A program made the position numbers and the translations under genes. The notes below the pieces were generated by a model. That model made no database searches. It had not been told where the DNA came from and saw nothing but the letters and a program-made list of their open reading frames with translations. 64,000 nucleotides of DNA from Aquimarina sp. MAR_2010_214. GTDB taxonomy: Bacteria > Bacteroidota > Bacteroidia > Flavobacteriales > Flavobacteriaceae. Shown piece by piece: positions 45,195 through 54,365 of this stretch. Location of the stretch: positions 4,448,501 through 4,512,500 of the forward strand of contig NZ_PJMS01000001.1 of NCBI RefSeq assembly GCF_002846555.1. Reading direction: 5' to 3'. Every line of letters starts with the position of its first letter. Positions within the stretch are counted from its first letter, which is position 1.

Positions 45195-46051
45195 TGATAG
45201 GGAAAGGAAAAAGTATATCACATACCAGAGCTTCCATGTCCTACGGATGGAATCAGGAAAAAGATGCAGAAATTGTATTAAAAGAATTCTTGCATGGCGA
45301 TTCGCCAGCTGAAATAACCAAAGAATTTGAAATGCTCCAGGATCAAAATTACCACTGTAAAAAGAATACCCTCTCATTTGTTATAAGTCCAACGATTGAA
45401 GATGGTAAAAGTCTAAATAAAAAAGAATTAGAAGCTATAACAAGACTATTTATAAAAGAGATGCAATTAAAGGAACGACAAGCCATAGCTTTTGTGCACC
45501 AAGACAAAGAACACAAACACATCCATTTGTATGTCAATCGGATCGACTTTAAAGGCGTTGCTTATAACGATAGTTTTATTGGGAAACGGAGTCAGCTTGC
45601 AGCAGAAAAAATCGCTGAAAGCATGGGACTCACAACCGTTAAACAAGTACAATTTGAAAAGGAATTTAACCTAAGGGAAATACGCTCAGAAATCAAACGA
45701 CGTCATGATCTGACCATGAAACAATTTCAGCCCAAATCCTTTGATGATTATGTAAAGACGATGCAAGTAAATGGCGTTAAGGTGATACCAACTATAAACA
45801 ATCAAAATAAATTACAAGGCTTTCGGTTTGAATTTGATGGTCACAACCTTAAAGGCAGTGAGGTGCACCGCAATATGTCACTCGGGAATATTGGCAAACA
45901 AATGTCTGGAATGAATGAAGCAAGCATATTGAAAGGAAATAAAGTAAGTATTAATCTAGCTGGGAAATTAGTCGACTTGACGCCAAACTTAGCCTTAAAA
46001 ATAACCAAGTTCATTATTAAAAAAGCAATCGATAAAGGAATCGGTTATTAA
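45191..46051 (+). CDS. MobA/VirD2-family relaxase
   Basis: This is a conjugative relaxase of 286 residues. The three-histidine metal site HKHIH lies at residues 108-112 followed by N116 in LYVNRID, the family signature, and a catalytic tyrosine candidate is Tyr18 in the N-terminal ASMSYGW. The C-terminus is short, with no helicase or primase domain, as in MOBP-type mobilizable elements of Bacteroidota. It overlaps mobC by 4 bp (ATGA). No coupling protein or type IV secretion gene is in the window, so transfer needs a helper element. Start choice is between two adjacent ATGs. Confidence 0.93.
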   Translation: MMIGKGKSISHTRASMSYGWNQEKDAEIVLKEFLHGDSPAEITKEFEMLQDQNYHCKKNTLSFVISPTIEDGKSLNKKELEAITRLFIKEMQLKERQAIAFVHQDKEHKHIHLYVNRIDFKGVAYNDSFIGKRSQLAAEKIAESMGLTTVKQVQFEKEFNLREIRSEIKRRHDLTMKQFQPKSFDDYVKTMQVNGVKVIPTINNQNKLQGFRFEFDGHNLKGSEVHRNMSLGNIGKQMSGMNEASILKGNKVSINLAGKLVDLTPNLALKITKFIIKKAIDKGIGY

Positions 46052-46067
46052 ATTAAATAGAAAAATC

Positions 46068-46382
46068 ATGACAAAATTAGAAGAATTAACAGCCTTACTA
46101 GTAAATGAAATTGATGACTTTAAAAATGGTGTTGAGAAACTAGAGAAAATCAATGACCAATTAAATGAAACCAAAGTCAAGATGGATTTATCAGAATATA
46201 AAACTATGTTTTTTTCACACCAAAAAGAAATGGTATCTCACTTAAAAGCTATTGAACGTTTTGAAAATCGATTTAATAATAAAATTAGCCAAGCTAAAAT
46301 TTATCCTAATTGGGCGGTGGTGGTTTTTATAGCTGCATTATTATTTGGGGTGATTTCTGTTTTGTATGTTTTTATAAACTAG
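46068..46382 (+). CDS. Small coiled-coil membrane protein downstream of the relaxase
   Basis: This 104-residue protein has an N-terminal acidic coiled coil of about 75 residues (heptads from KLEELTALLVNEIDDFKNGV onward) and one C-terminal membrane helix (about 81-102, WAVVVFIAALLFGVISVLYVF). Proteins of this shape often follow mobA in Bacteroidota elements. It lies 16 bp after the relaxase and probably ends the operon. It may tie the relaxosome to the membrane or take part in mating contact, which is an inference only. Confidence 0.72.
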   Translation: MTKLEELTALLVNEIDDFKNGVEKLEKINDQLNETKVKMDLSEYKTMFFSHQKEMVSHLKAIERFENRFNNKISQAKIYPNWAVVVFIAALLFGVISVLYVFIN

Positions 46383-46842
46383 CATATTATTTCGAAAGAA
46401 ATTTTAGTAATCAAAACCGTTACGTTTATAAAAACTCATAAGGGCTGGGAACTTTACGATTAAAATAGGTCTTAAAAAAAAGAATACCCAAATAAATTTT
46501 ATCAAAAGACACCTTAGGTGTTAAATTTAAAAATACTAACTTTTATACTAAATAACGCTTTCCTTTTTCTGCTAGGACTTATTTTTAAAACCTTCCATTA
46601 TTTCAATTAAAAAAATAGTTTTAATACTAGTTATTAGTGAACTCTTAGAGCTTAAAAATCTTTAAGCTTGAGGTGATTTATTTAATTTGATAATTGAGGA
46701 AAAAAATTTGATAAGTTTTTCTCGTAAAAGTAATTTTATGTGAGAAAGGATTTATATTTTAGAGTTCTCCTAAGAATTAATTAGCAATTTTATTGAATTA
46801 ACCAAACCCAAGAGGATTCATTGTATTTGAATCTGTTAATAT
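46383..46842. other. Junction between backbone and defence cargo
   Basis: The 460 bp are strongly AT-rich, without a gene. A short palindrome ACACCT-T-AGGTGT occurs near 46,530. The promoter of the methyltransferase operon should lie here. No insertion sequence end or clear direct repeat was seen. Confidence 0.4.
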
Positions 46843-49554
46843 ATGAACGCATCCCAAATAGAAAAAAACGTAACAGAATTAGTTGAGAATTTCAATAAAG
46901 AAGAATTTGTATTCGACTTACTGAAAGCCTACGGTATCTCTAAAACATCTATAACACGTTTAAAGAAAGGGGATTTTAATTTATCTAAAGTTGAAGGAGA
47001 AGTACTTTATAAAAGTAAAATGCTTTTTAAAGAAGTAGCATCTGGTACACTTTTAAATACTATTGATGAATTAACAAAAGATACAGATTCATTAAAACAC
47101 AATCCACGCTTTGTAATTGTAACAGATTATATAACCTTATTAGCAAAAGATATAAGAACAGGCTTAGCGTTAGATACGCCTATTCTCGAAATACATAAAC
47201 ATTTTGGTTTCTTTTTACCTTGGGCAGGACAAGAAAAATACGCTCAAAAAAACGAGAATTATGCAGATAGAAAAGCGTCATACAAAATGGCGAAGCTTTA
47301 TGATATTTTAGTTACAGAAAATCCAAAGATCTATGATGATGGTGGGCATAACTTAAATATTTTTCTGTCTCGTTTACTATTTTGTTTTTTTGCAGAAGAT
47401 ACCGACATATTTCCTGTTGAGGGTATGTTTACAGATACATTAGAGCAACATACTCAAAAGGATGGAAGGGATACACATGCATTTTTAGATAGACTTTTCA
47501 AAGTTCTAAATACAGAAGACAATAGTAATGAAGCATCACATTTTAAGGAGTTTCCATATGTAAACGGTGGTTTATTTAGAGATACTATTGTATCACCAAA
47601 GTTTACTAAAGAAGCACGTAAAATAATTATCGAGTGTGGTGATTTAGATTGGAGCGAAATCAATCCAGATATTTTTGGTTCTATGATACAGGCGGTAGTA
47701 AATCCTGCATATCGTAGTGGTTTAGGTATGCATTATACGTCTGTGCCTAATATTATGAAGGTTATTGAACCTTTATTTTTAAACGAATTAAATGAGGGAT
47801 TTGAGAAGAATCTAAATGATGTTGGTAAACTTAAAAAGCTTATTAATCGTATAGCAAAAATTAAAATTTTTGATCCTGCTTGTGGTAGCGGTAATTTTTT
47901 AATTATTGCTTATAAACAATTGCGACGTTTAGAAATAAAGATTTTATCAAGAATCTATGAAATTAACCATCAACTTAATTTAGGTTTTCCAGATGTGTAC
48001 ACCAAAATTAAATTATCTCAATTTTATGGTATAGAGTTAGATGATTTTGCACACGAAATGGCAATCTTATCTTTATGGTTGGCAGAACATCAAATGAATA
48101 AAGAGTTTATTAGTGAGCTTCACGATTACGGTAAAGCTGAAGATATTTTACCTTTAAAAGAAGCTGGTAATATTACACAAGGCAACGCGACGCGCTTAAA
48201 TTGGGAAGATACTTGTCCTAAAAATGAAAACGATGAAATCTATATTTTAGGAAATCCACCCTATTTGGGCTCATTCCTTCAAACTAAAGAACAAAAATCA
48301 GATTTAGCACTTGTTTGTAGTGGTTTTAAATCGTATAAAGATTTAGACTATATCTCCTGTTGGTTTATTAAATCGGCTCGTTTTGTTCAAAAAGATAATG
48401 TGAAGTGTGCGTATGTAACAACCAATTCAATTTGTCAAGGAGAACAAGTTTCATTATTGTGGCCATTTATATTATCAAAAAATCTTGAAATATTTTTTGC
48501 TTATAATTCATTTAAATGGACGAATAATGCAAAAGGCAATGCGGGAGTTTATTGCACAATAATTGGTATTCAGAAGAAGTCTAATACAAAAAAGAAAATA
48601 TTCAATCAGACTTCCTTTGAAGTAGTAGATAATATTAACCCCTATTTAACGTCAGGTAGCAGTGTAGTTCTTAAAAAAAGGACTAAGCCTCTTTCAGTAA
48701 TACCTCCTATGAATTATGGTAGTAAAATTGTAGATAGCGGTCATTTAATATTTTCAACTGAAGAGAAGAATAAACTTATAACAATCCATCCAAAAGTTGA
48801 AGTGCTTTTTAAAAGATTACTTGGGTCAGCAGAATTCATCCGAGGGAAACAAAGGTGGTGTCTATATATAAAAGATGACCAATTAGAATTTGCTCAATCT
48901 ATTCCACAAATAGCAGAAAGGTTTGAAAAGGTAAAAGAATTTAGAAATAAGAGTACTGAACCTAGCACTAGGGAGATGTCCAAACAACCGCATAAGTTCT
49001 ATTACTCAGTACATAATAATTCAAATTCCATTATTATCCCAAGAACTTCTTCTCAAAGGCGTGAATATATTCCTATGGGATTTTTGGATGGAGATACTAT
49101 TGTTTCCGATGCTGCAAGTGTAATCTTTAATGCTACTATTTGGAATTTCGGGATTATCACTTCTAAAATGCATATGAGGTGGGTTCAGGCCGTTGGAGGG
49201 AGATTAAAAACAGATTATAGATATTCATCTCAATTATGTTATAATACATTTCCATTTCCAGAAATTTCTCAAAAACAAAAAGAACAAATTAACTTGCATG
49301 TTTTTGAAATACTAGAAGAAAGAGAAAAACACTCAGGTAAAACTATGGCACAACTTTACGACCCCGACAAAATGCCTAAAGGTTTAAAAGAAGCGCATCA
49401 TCAATTAGATTTAGCTATTGAACGTTGTTATCGTTTAAAACCATTTGAGAGTGATACAGAGCGTTTAGAATATCTTTTTAAGGAGTATGAAAAGATGATA
49501 AATAAAAATACCTTGTTAGAAAAACCAAAAAGAACACGTAAAAAGAAAGCCTAA
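46843..49554 (+). CDS. MmeI/YeeA-like class I DNA methyltransferase with target-recognition domain
   Basis: This is a 903-residue adenine-type DNA methyltransferase. Motif I DPACGSGNF is near residue 343 and motif IV NPPY near 470. The second half carries a recognition domain (GSKIVDSGHLIFSTEEK, FKRLLGSAEFIRG) and the MmeI-type C-terminal helical part with YDPDKMPKGLKEAHHQLD. The N-terminal part lacks a recognisable D-ExK nuclease site, so cutting is probably left to partner proteins. It heads an operon with an SF2 helicase (3 bp later) and a GIY-YIG protein. The order matches the yeeA-yeeB-yeeC group that I recall from Bacillus subtilis. Confidence 0.88.
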   Translation: MNASQIEKNVTELVENFNKEEFVFDLLKAYGISKTSITRLKKGDFNLSKVEGEVLYKSKMLFKEVASGTLLNTIDELTKDTDSLKHNPRFVIVTDYITLLAKDIRTGLALDTPILEIHKHFGFFLPWAGQEKYAQKNENYADRKASYKMAKLYDILVTENPKIYDDGGHNLNIFLSRLLFCFFAEDTDIFPVEGMFTDTLEQHTQKDGRDTHAFLDRLFKVLNTEDNSNEASHFKEFPYVNGGLFRDTIVSPKFTKEARKIIIECGDLDWSEINPDIFGSMIQAVVNPAYRSGLGMHYTSVPNIMKVIEPLFLNELNEGFEKNLNDVGKLKKLINRIAKIKIFDPACGSGNFLIIAYKQLRRLEIKILSRIYEINHQLNLGFPDVYTKIKLSQFYGIELDDFAHEMAILSLWLAEHQMNKEFISELHDYGKAEDILPLKEAGNITQGNATRLNWEDTCPKNENDEIYILGNPPYLGSFLQTKEQKSDLALVCSGFKSYKDLDYISCWFIKSARFVQKDNVKCAYVTTNSICQGEQVSLLWPFILSKNLEIFFAYNSFKWTNNAKGNAGVYCTIIGIQKKSNTKKKIFNQTSFEVVDNINPYLTSGSSVVLKKRTKPLSVIPPMNYGSKIVDSGHLIFSTEEKNKLITIHPKVEVLFKRLLGSAEFIRGKQRWCLYIKDDQLEFAQSIPQIAERFEKVKEFRNKSTEPSTREMSKQPHKFYYSVHNNSNSIIIPRTSSQRREYIPMGFLDGDTIVSDAASVIFNATIWNFGIITSKMHMRWVQAVGGRLKTDYRYSSQLCYNTFPFPEISQKQKEQINLHVFEILEEREKHSGKTMAQLYDPDKMPKGLKEAHHQLDLAIERCYRLKPFESDTERLEYLFKEYEKMINKNTLLEKPKRTRKKKA

Positions 49555-49557
49555 TAT

Positions 49558-51501
49558 ATGCCAGATATAGTACACGTAAAATACCAACAAACAGGTAAAA
49601 GTAAAAGCACCAACGAATATGGTATGCGAGAAATGCAACAAAAGGCATTTGAGGCTCGTACTGCTCAATACTTATTAATTAAAGCACCACCAGCTTCTGG
49701 TAAATCTCGTGCATTAATGTTTATTGGATTAGATAAACTGGTAAATCAAGATATAAAAAAAGTAATTGTTGCAGTTCCTGAACGGTCTATTGGTAGCTCG
49801 TTTGCTAAAACAGAATTAAAGAAGTTTGGGTTTTTTACAGACTGGGAGCCTAATCCAAGATATAATTTATGTACGCCTGGTGTTGAAAAAAGCAAAGTAA
49901 CTGCATTTCTAAACTTTTTAGAAAGTGATGAAAAAATACTAATCTGTACACACGCTACGTTGCGTTTTGCTTTTGAAGCCATAGACGAAAAACAACTAAA
50001 TGATTGTCTATTGGCAATAGATGAATTTCATCACGTATCTGTAGATGGAGATAATAAGTTAGGTATTGTGTTAAGTAGTGTAATGGAAAAATCTACTGCT
50101 CACGTAGTGGCAATGACAGGTTCTTTTTTTAGAGGTGATTCTGTGCCAATTTTATTACCAGACGATGAAGAAAAATTTATTAAAGTAAAATATGATTACT
50201 ACCAACAATTAAATGGGTATAATTATTTAAAGTCATTAGGTATTGGTTATCATTTTTATCAAGGAAGATATACATCTGCAATTCACGAGGTTTTAGACGA
50301 GGATAAAAAAACAATTATTCATATTCCAAGTGTTAACTCTGGTGAATCTACAAAAGATAAATATGAAGAAGTTAATAGAATTATTGATGGTTTAGGGGAG
50401 TTAGATTATCAAGACCCAGATACAGGTGTTTTATATGTTATAAGTAAAACAACAGGAAAGACTTTAAAGATTGCTGATTTAGTTCACGATAATCAAAAGG
50501 ATAGGGATAAAATACAAGAGTATCTGCGCAATGTAACAAGTGTAGATGATATAGATATTATCATAGCATTGGGTATGGCTAAAGAAGGGTTTGATTGGCC
50601 ATATTGTGAACATGCTTTAACTGTTGGTTATAGGGGTTCATTAACGGAAATTATTCAAATTATCGGTAGAGCAACAAGAGATAGCGAGAATAAATCACAT
50701 TCACAGTTTACCAATTTAATTGCACAACCAGATGCAGAAGACGATTTGGTCAAATTATCTGTAAATAATATGCTAAAGGCAATTACAGCATCTTTATTGA
50801 TGGAGCAAGTATTAGCGCCAAATTTTAAGTTTAAACCTAAATTTCCAGAAGAAGATGAAATAGATGGCGTTGAGGAAGAGGGAGAAGATTACATAGCTAT
50901 AAGAGGTTTCAAGTTACCAAGTTCACAAAGAGCAAAAGATATTATTGAAAGTGATATTAATGACTTGAAAGCAAAAATAATGCAAGATGATACAATGCTA
51001 AAGGCAATGCCTGGTAATGTAGATCCCGAAGTAATTAATAAAGTATTGATACCTAAAATTATTAAAGAAACCTATCCAGACTTATCAGATGAGGAAGTAG
51101 AAGCTGTACGTCAACATATTGTGGTAGATTCTGTAATAAAAAATGGTACTATTGAAGAAGTAGGTGATAAACGCTTTATTCGTATGGCAGATAGTTTTGT
51201 GAATATTGATGATATTAATATTGATTTAATAGATACAATCAACCCATTTCAAAAAGCATTTGAAATATTATCTAAATCAGTAACTGCATCAGTATTTAAA
51301 GCCATTCAAGAAACTATTGATGCTACAAGAATAACAATGACTGACGAAGAAGCAATTATATTATGGCCTAAAATAAAAAACTGGATAGCAAAAACAGGCG
51401 AACAACCAAGTATTCAGTCTTTTGATCCGCAAGAAAGACGTTTAGCAGAAGCTATTATATTTTTAAAAGAACAAAAGCGTAAAGCAGCATCTAATGAGTA
51501 A
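49558..51501 (+). CDS. DEAD/DEAH-box helicase of a restriction-like system
   Basis: This is a 647-residue superfamily 2 helicase. Motif I is APPASGKS at 43-50, motif II is DEFHHV near 155, motif III is MTGSFF near 186, and motif VI is QIIGRATRD near 365. After the two RecA-like domains come about 200 residues of helical, acidic sequence without a known fold. It begins 3 bp after the methyltransferase and overlaps the GIY-YIG gene by 8 bp. In restriction systems such a motor moves along DNA and brings the nuclease to distant sites, so that task is likely here. Confidence 0.87.
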   Translation: MPDIVHVKYQQTGKSKSTNEYGMREMQQKAFEARTAQYLLIKAPPASGKSRALMFIGLDKLVNQDIKKVIVAVPERSIGSSFAKTELKKFGFFTDWEPNPRYNLCTPGVEKSKVTAFLNFLESDEKILICTHATLRFAFEAIDEKQLNDCLLAIDEFHHVSVDGDNKLGIVLSSVMEKSTAHVVAMTGSFFRGDSVPILLPDDEEKFIKVKYDYYQQLNGYNYLKSLGIGYHFYQGRYTSAIHEVLDEDKKTIIHIPSVNSGESTKDKYEEVNRIIDGLGELDYQDPDTGVLYVISKTTGKTLKIADLVHDNQKDRDKIQEYLRNVTSVDDIDIIIALGMAKEGFDWPYCEHALTVGYRGSLTEIIQIIGRATRDSENKSHSQFTNLIAQPDAEDDLVKLSVNNMLKAITASLLMEQVLAPNFKFKPKFPEEDEIDGVEEEGEDYIAIRGFKLPSSQRAKDIIESDINDLKAKIMQDDTMLKAMPGNVDPEVINKVLIPKIIKETYPDLSDEEVEAVRQHIVVDSVIKNGTIEEVGDKRFIRMADSFVNIDDINIDLIDTINPFQKAFEILSKSVTASVFKAIQETIDATRITMTDEEAIILWPKIKNWIAKTGEQPSIQSFDPQERRLAEAIIFLKEQKRKAASNE

Positions 51502-52684
51502 AAAGAAAACATTAGAAGATATATTTAATGATGATGAGTTTGGAATTTTAGATTCTAAACCCAAAAATTCTAATGTAAAAACTGAGGATGAACGACTAAT
51601 TGAATCGTTCCAAGAAATTAATGCCTTTTTCGAAAAAAATAATCGTGAACCAGAAGCAACGAATGTAGCCGAATTTAAACTTCTATCAAGATTAAAAGCT
51701 TTAAGAAAAGATGCTAAAAAAGTAGAGATTCTTAAATCATATGATACGCACAATCTTTTAAATTCTAAAGAAGAAGTGAAATCGGTAGGAGATATTTTAA
51801 ATGATGATGATTTAGGCATATTAGACACAGAAGAAACCTTATCTATTTTTAAATTAAAGAACGTACCAAGTTCAACAGAAAGAGCGGAATCTGATTTTAC
51901 TGCAAGAAGAAAGGCAATGAAAGACAAAGATTTTGAGCATTATGAAATACAATTTAAAAAAGTACATAAAGAATTACGTGAGGGTAAACGTAAATTAAAA
52001 GAATTTAAAGATGTAGAGAAAAACCTTGAAGAGGGTAAATACTATGTCTTAGATGGTGTATTATTGTTTTTAGAAAAAGATGGTTTAGAGGATAGACAAA
52101 TAGGTGATAGAACTAGAAAAGACGGAAGAACTATAACTATATTTGAAAACGGTACATTAAGCAATATGTTTTATCGCTCACTAGCTAAAGCCTTGTATAA
52201 TAATGGGAGTATTGTTTCAGATACAGATATAGATGCAGAAAAAGAGCTTTTTAAAAATGCAAATATAGTTAGTGAAGAAGATATTCAGACAGGATGGATA
52301 TATGTGTTAAGGTCTAAATCTACTAATCCAAAAATTGCATCAATTAATGATTTGTATAAAATTGGTTTTTCATCTGTAGATGTCAATGAGCGTATTAAAA
52401 ATGCTTCTAAAGAATCTACCTATTTATATGCAGATGTGCATTTACTTGATAAGTATGCTTGTTATAATATGGATGCACAAAAGTTTGAACATCTAATACA
52501 TCGCTTCTTTGCAGATGTTTGTTTAAATGTTGATGTATTTAATGATAAGGGAAAAAGAATAACACCAAGAGAATGGTTTGTTGCTCCGAGGCCAATTATA
52601 GATAAAGTAGTTACATTAATATTATCTGGAGATATTGTGGATTATAGATATGATAATACTAATATGGTGTTGATTAAAAAGTAA
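51494..52684 (+). CDS. GIY-YIG nuclease-domain protein
   Basis: This is a 396-residue protein with a C-terminal GIY-YIG (T5orf172-like) nuclease domain: GWIYVLRS near 265-272 gives the first motif, LYKIGFS near 286-292 the second, and FEHLIHRFFAD near 333-343 the catalytic-glutamate helix. The N-terminal half is charged and contains an internal repeat: LEDIFNDDEFGILDS at 6-20 and VGDILNDDDLGILDT near 98-112. This repeat may be a docking peptide for a partner. It overlaps the helicase by 8 bp and is probably the effector nuclease of the operon. Confidence 0.83.
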   Translation: MSKKKTLEDIFNDDEFGILDSKPKNSNVKTEDERLIESFQEINAFFEKNNREPEATNVAEFKLLSRLKALRKDAKKVEILKSYDTHNLLNSKEEVKSVGDILNDDDLGILDTEETLSIFKLKNVPSSTERAESDFTARRKAMKDKDFEHYEIQFKKVHKELREGKRKLKEFKDVEKNLEEGKYYVLDGVLLFLEKDGLEDRQIGDRTRKDGRTITIFENGTLSNMFYRSLAKALYNNGSIVSDTDIDAEKELFKNANIVSEEDIQTGWIYVLRSKSTNPKIASINDLYKIGFSSVDVNERIKNASKESTYLYADVHLLDKYACYNMDAQKFEHLIHRFFADVCLNVDVFNDKGKRITPREWFVAPRPIIDKVVTLILSGDIVDYRYDNTNMVLIKK

Positions 52685-52708
52685 ATAGAGATTAAACATA
52701 AGATTAAG

Positions 52709-52825
52709 AAATTTTTTTTTTTAAATGATTGGTTATTCCCTATGTTAATGAATGGGCAGGTTACTGTTGGTGGAGTAGAAAGTGAATTGAGGATGGCTGG
52801 AGAGGATATAGAAGATTATAATTAA
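52709..52825 (+). pseudogene. 3' remnant of a type I restriction specificity gene (hsdS)
   Basis: In one frame the DNA reads FLNDWLFPMLMNGQVTV and on to a stop at 52,823. The string D-W-L-x-P-M-L-M-N-G-Q-V is a well-known C-terminal end of HsdS subunits in this phylum. No start and no recognition domains are present, and a run of ten T residues interrupts the upstream reading. Only the tail of a former type I system is left here, directly behind the GIY-YIG gene. Confidence 0.7.
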
Positions 52826-52885
52826 TTTTTTAAAACCTATTTACTTTTTTCGTTTTGGTAGTATGTTATAAGAAAATATTAAAAT

Positions 52886-53179
52886 ATGGAGTTAATAAAT
52901 GTATTAAAAGTAAATGAAAATTCAATATTATTTGAATATTACGAAACAAGAATAAATCAAAGCTTATTAAATAGTCACACGACAGAAGCTAATATTTATA
53001 GATTTTCTAATCCTGAAAATGGAACAGAAGAAGATCGCTTTATAATGATGTATTCAGGTAATATACAAAGTAATTTGGAAACTCAAATTGCACATTACAT
53101 ATTTCAAAAACAAGATGAAAGGACTATGTATATAATTAGATCAGACAGGTTTAATATTGATTTAGAATTAGTGAAATAA
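52886..53179 (+). CDS. Hypothetical protein, first gene of five-gene operon
   Basis: This 97-residue protein has mixed strands and helices (MELINVLKVNENSILFEYYE, EEDRFIMMYSGNIQSNLETQI) and no membrane segment or signal. I do not recognise a family. Spacing is tight: 13 bp to the P-loop gene, which runs on into the AbiV-like, ATPase and HNH genes. It is therefore the likely first gene of that operon and not a leftover of the upstream restriction genes. Its start at 52,886 is 61 bp behind the hsdS remnant. The function is unknown. Confidence 0.6.
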   Translation: MELINVLKVNENSILFEYYETRINQSLLNSHTTEANIYRFSNPENGTEEDRFIMMYSGNIQSNLETQIAHYIFQKQDERTMYIIRSDRFNIDLELVK

Positions 53180-53192
53180 ATTTAAGACGATT

Positions 53193-53630
53193 ATGAAAAG
53201 AATAATAATTCTAAAAGGAGTAAGTAATACAGGTAAGACAACAAAAATCAACCAAATAGCTGATTGGATTATTAGAAAATATTCTATTCCTAATACAATT
53301 GGATTAGATATTATAGATTTTGAAAAAGACACAATGGGTTTGTTAAAAGTAAATAATTTAATTATTGGTATTAATACAGCTGGAGATGATGATGAATGTA
53401 TTAAACAAATAGATACTATTGCTCCTAATTGTGATATTCTTATTTGTAGCTGTAGAACAAAAGGAGTTACTTATCAGCATATTTATAAAAATTATAATCA
53501 TAATTCTGGATGGCTGGAAACTAAAATAATTGTCGATAAAATAGATCCTCCAAGTGTTGTGCATCAATCAATAAGAGACGCCAATATTATTGACGAGATC
53601 CAGACTTGGTTAATAGGTATGGAGAAATAA
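53193..53630 (+). CDS. Small P-loop NTPase
   Basis: This is a 145-residue protein with a Walker A motif GVSNTGKTT at 9-17. A strand VNNLIIGINTAGDDD (about 52-66) and NCDILICSCRT (about 79-89) follow, the latter in a Walker-B-like place but without the final acidic pair. The size and shape recall small kinases or AAA-like single-domain NTPases. It lies 13 bp after the first gene and 9 bp before the AbiV-like gene. Function in the operon is unknown; it could act as a sensor or a nucleotide kinase. I cannot place it in a known defence family. Confidence 0.7.
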   Translation: MKRIIILKGVSNTGKTTKINQIADWIIRKYSIPNTIGLDIIDFEKDTMGLLKVNNLIIGINTAGDDDECIKQIDTIAPNCDILICSCRTKGVTYQHIYKNYNHNSGWLETKIIVDKIDPPSVVHQSIRDANIIDEIQTWLIGMEK

Positions 53631-53639
53631 AAGCATATA

Positions 53640-54365
53640 ATGAAACAGTTCATTCATTTAACACCAAAAGAGTCTAGAGGCTTAGATATACCTATTTATA
53701 AAAACGCATTGCAATTAAAAAAAGACGCCATTTTAATAGCTAATACAAGAAAGTCTTATAGCTCTGCAACTTCTTTGTTAATATTAAGTTCTGAAGAAGC
53801 GATAAAATCTGTTTTAGTTAGGCTACATGCGGAGCAATACAATATTTATAAATTAAAGGAATCGAGTAAGTTTTTTAGAGACCATAAAATTAGGCATCAA
53901 ATGGCACAACTCATAGAAATGGGCTCAGGTCTTATTGAGTCTATGATGAAATATGACGAGCAAAAACCAACTGAATTTTTAAAAACAAAAGTAAGTTGGC
54001 TTGATGATTTGGTTAACGGCGCTATTGATTTAGTTAAAGCCGCAAGCCCATTACTGGATGCTACCGAAAGAATAAAAGAATTGCAAGAATTTAACGATTT
54101 AAAAAATAAAGGCTTCTATGTAGATTATAGAGATGGTTTAATATTGCCTCAGAATGAGATAACAGAAACTATTTACAATAGAACGTTGTTTATTACTGAA
54201 CGTGTAGTTAGGTTTAGTAAACTAATTAGGATTTTAAGCCATGAGAAATTAGAAAACCATATGCCAAATGAAGAAATAAACAAAAATAAGGAGCTACTAA
54301 AAGATTTCATAGATAATGCTATGCAAGATTTTTCATTTAAGGATTTAAATAAAAGTATGGCATGA
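53640..54365 (+). CDS. AbiV-family (HEPN-type) abortive-infection protein
   Basis: This 241-residue protein resembles the AbiV family, which Pfam groups with HEPN domains. Typical marks are the N-terminal IYKNALQLKKDAILIANTRK and SSATSLLILSSEEAIKS (about 41-57, the E-E pair). The motif RDHKIRH at 80-86 is an R-x5-H with a polar residue after the arginine, as in active HEPN ribonucleases. The C-terminal half is helical. In Lactococcus, AbiV stops phage growth by hindering late translation. It overlaps the ATPase gene by 4 bp (ATGA), so it is likely part of a three-protein core with the ATPase and the HNH protein. Confidence 0.75.
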   Translation: MKQFIHLTPKESRGLDIPIYKNALQLKKDAILIANTRKSYSSATSLLILSSEEAIKSVLVRLHAEQYNIYKLKESSKFFRDHKIRHQMAQLIEMGSGLIESMMKYDEQKPTEFLKTKVSWLDDLVNGAIDLVKAASPLLDATERIKELQEFNDLKNKGFYVDYRDGLILPQNEITETIYNRTLFITERVVRFSKLIRILSHEKLENHMPNEEINKNKELLKDFIDNAMQDFSFKDLNKSMA

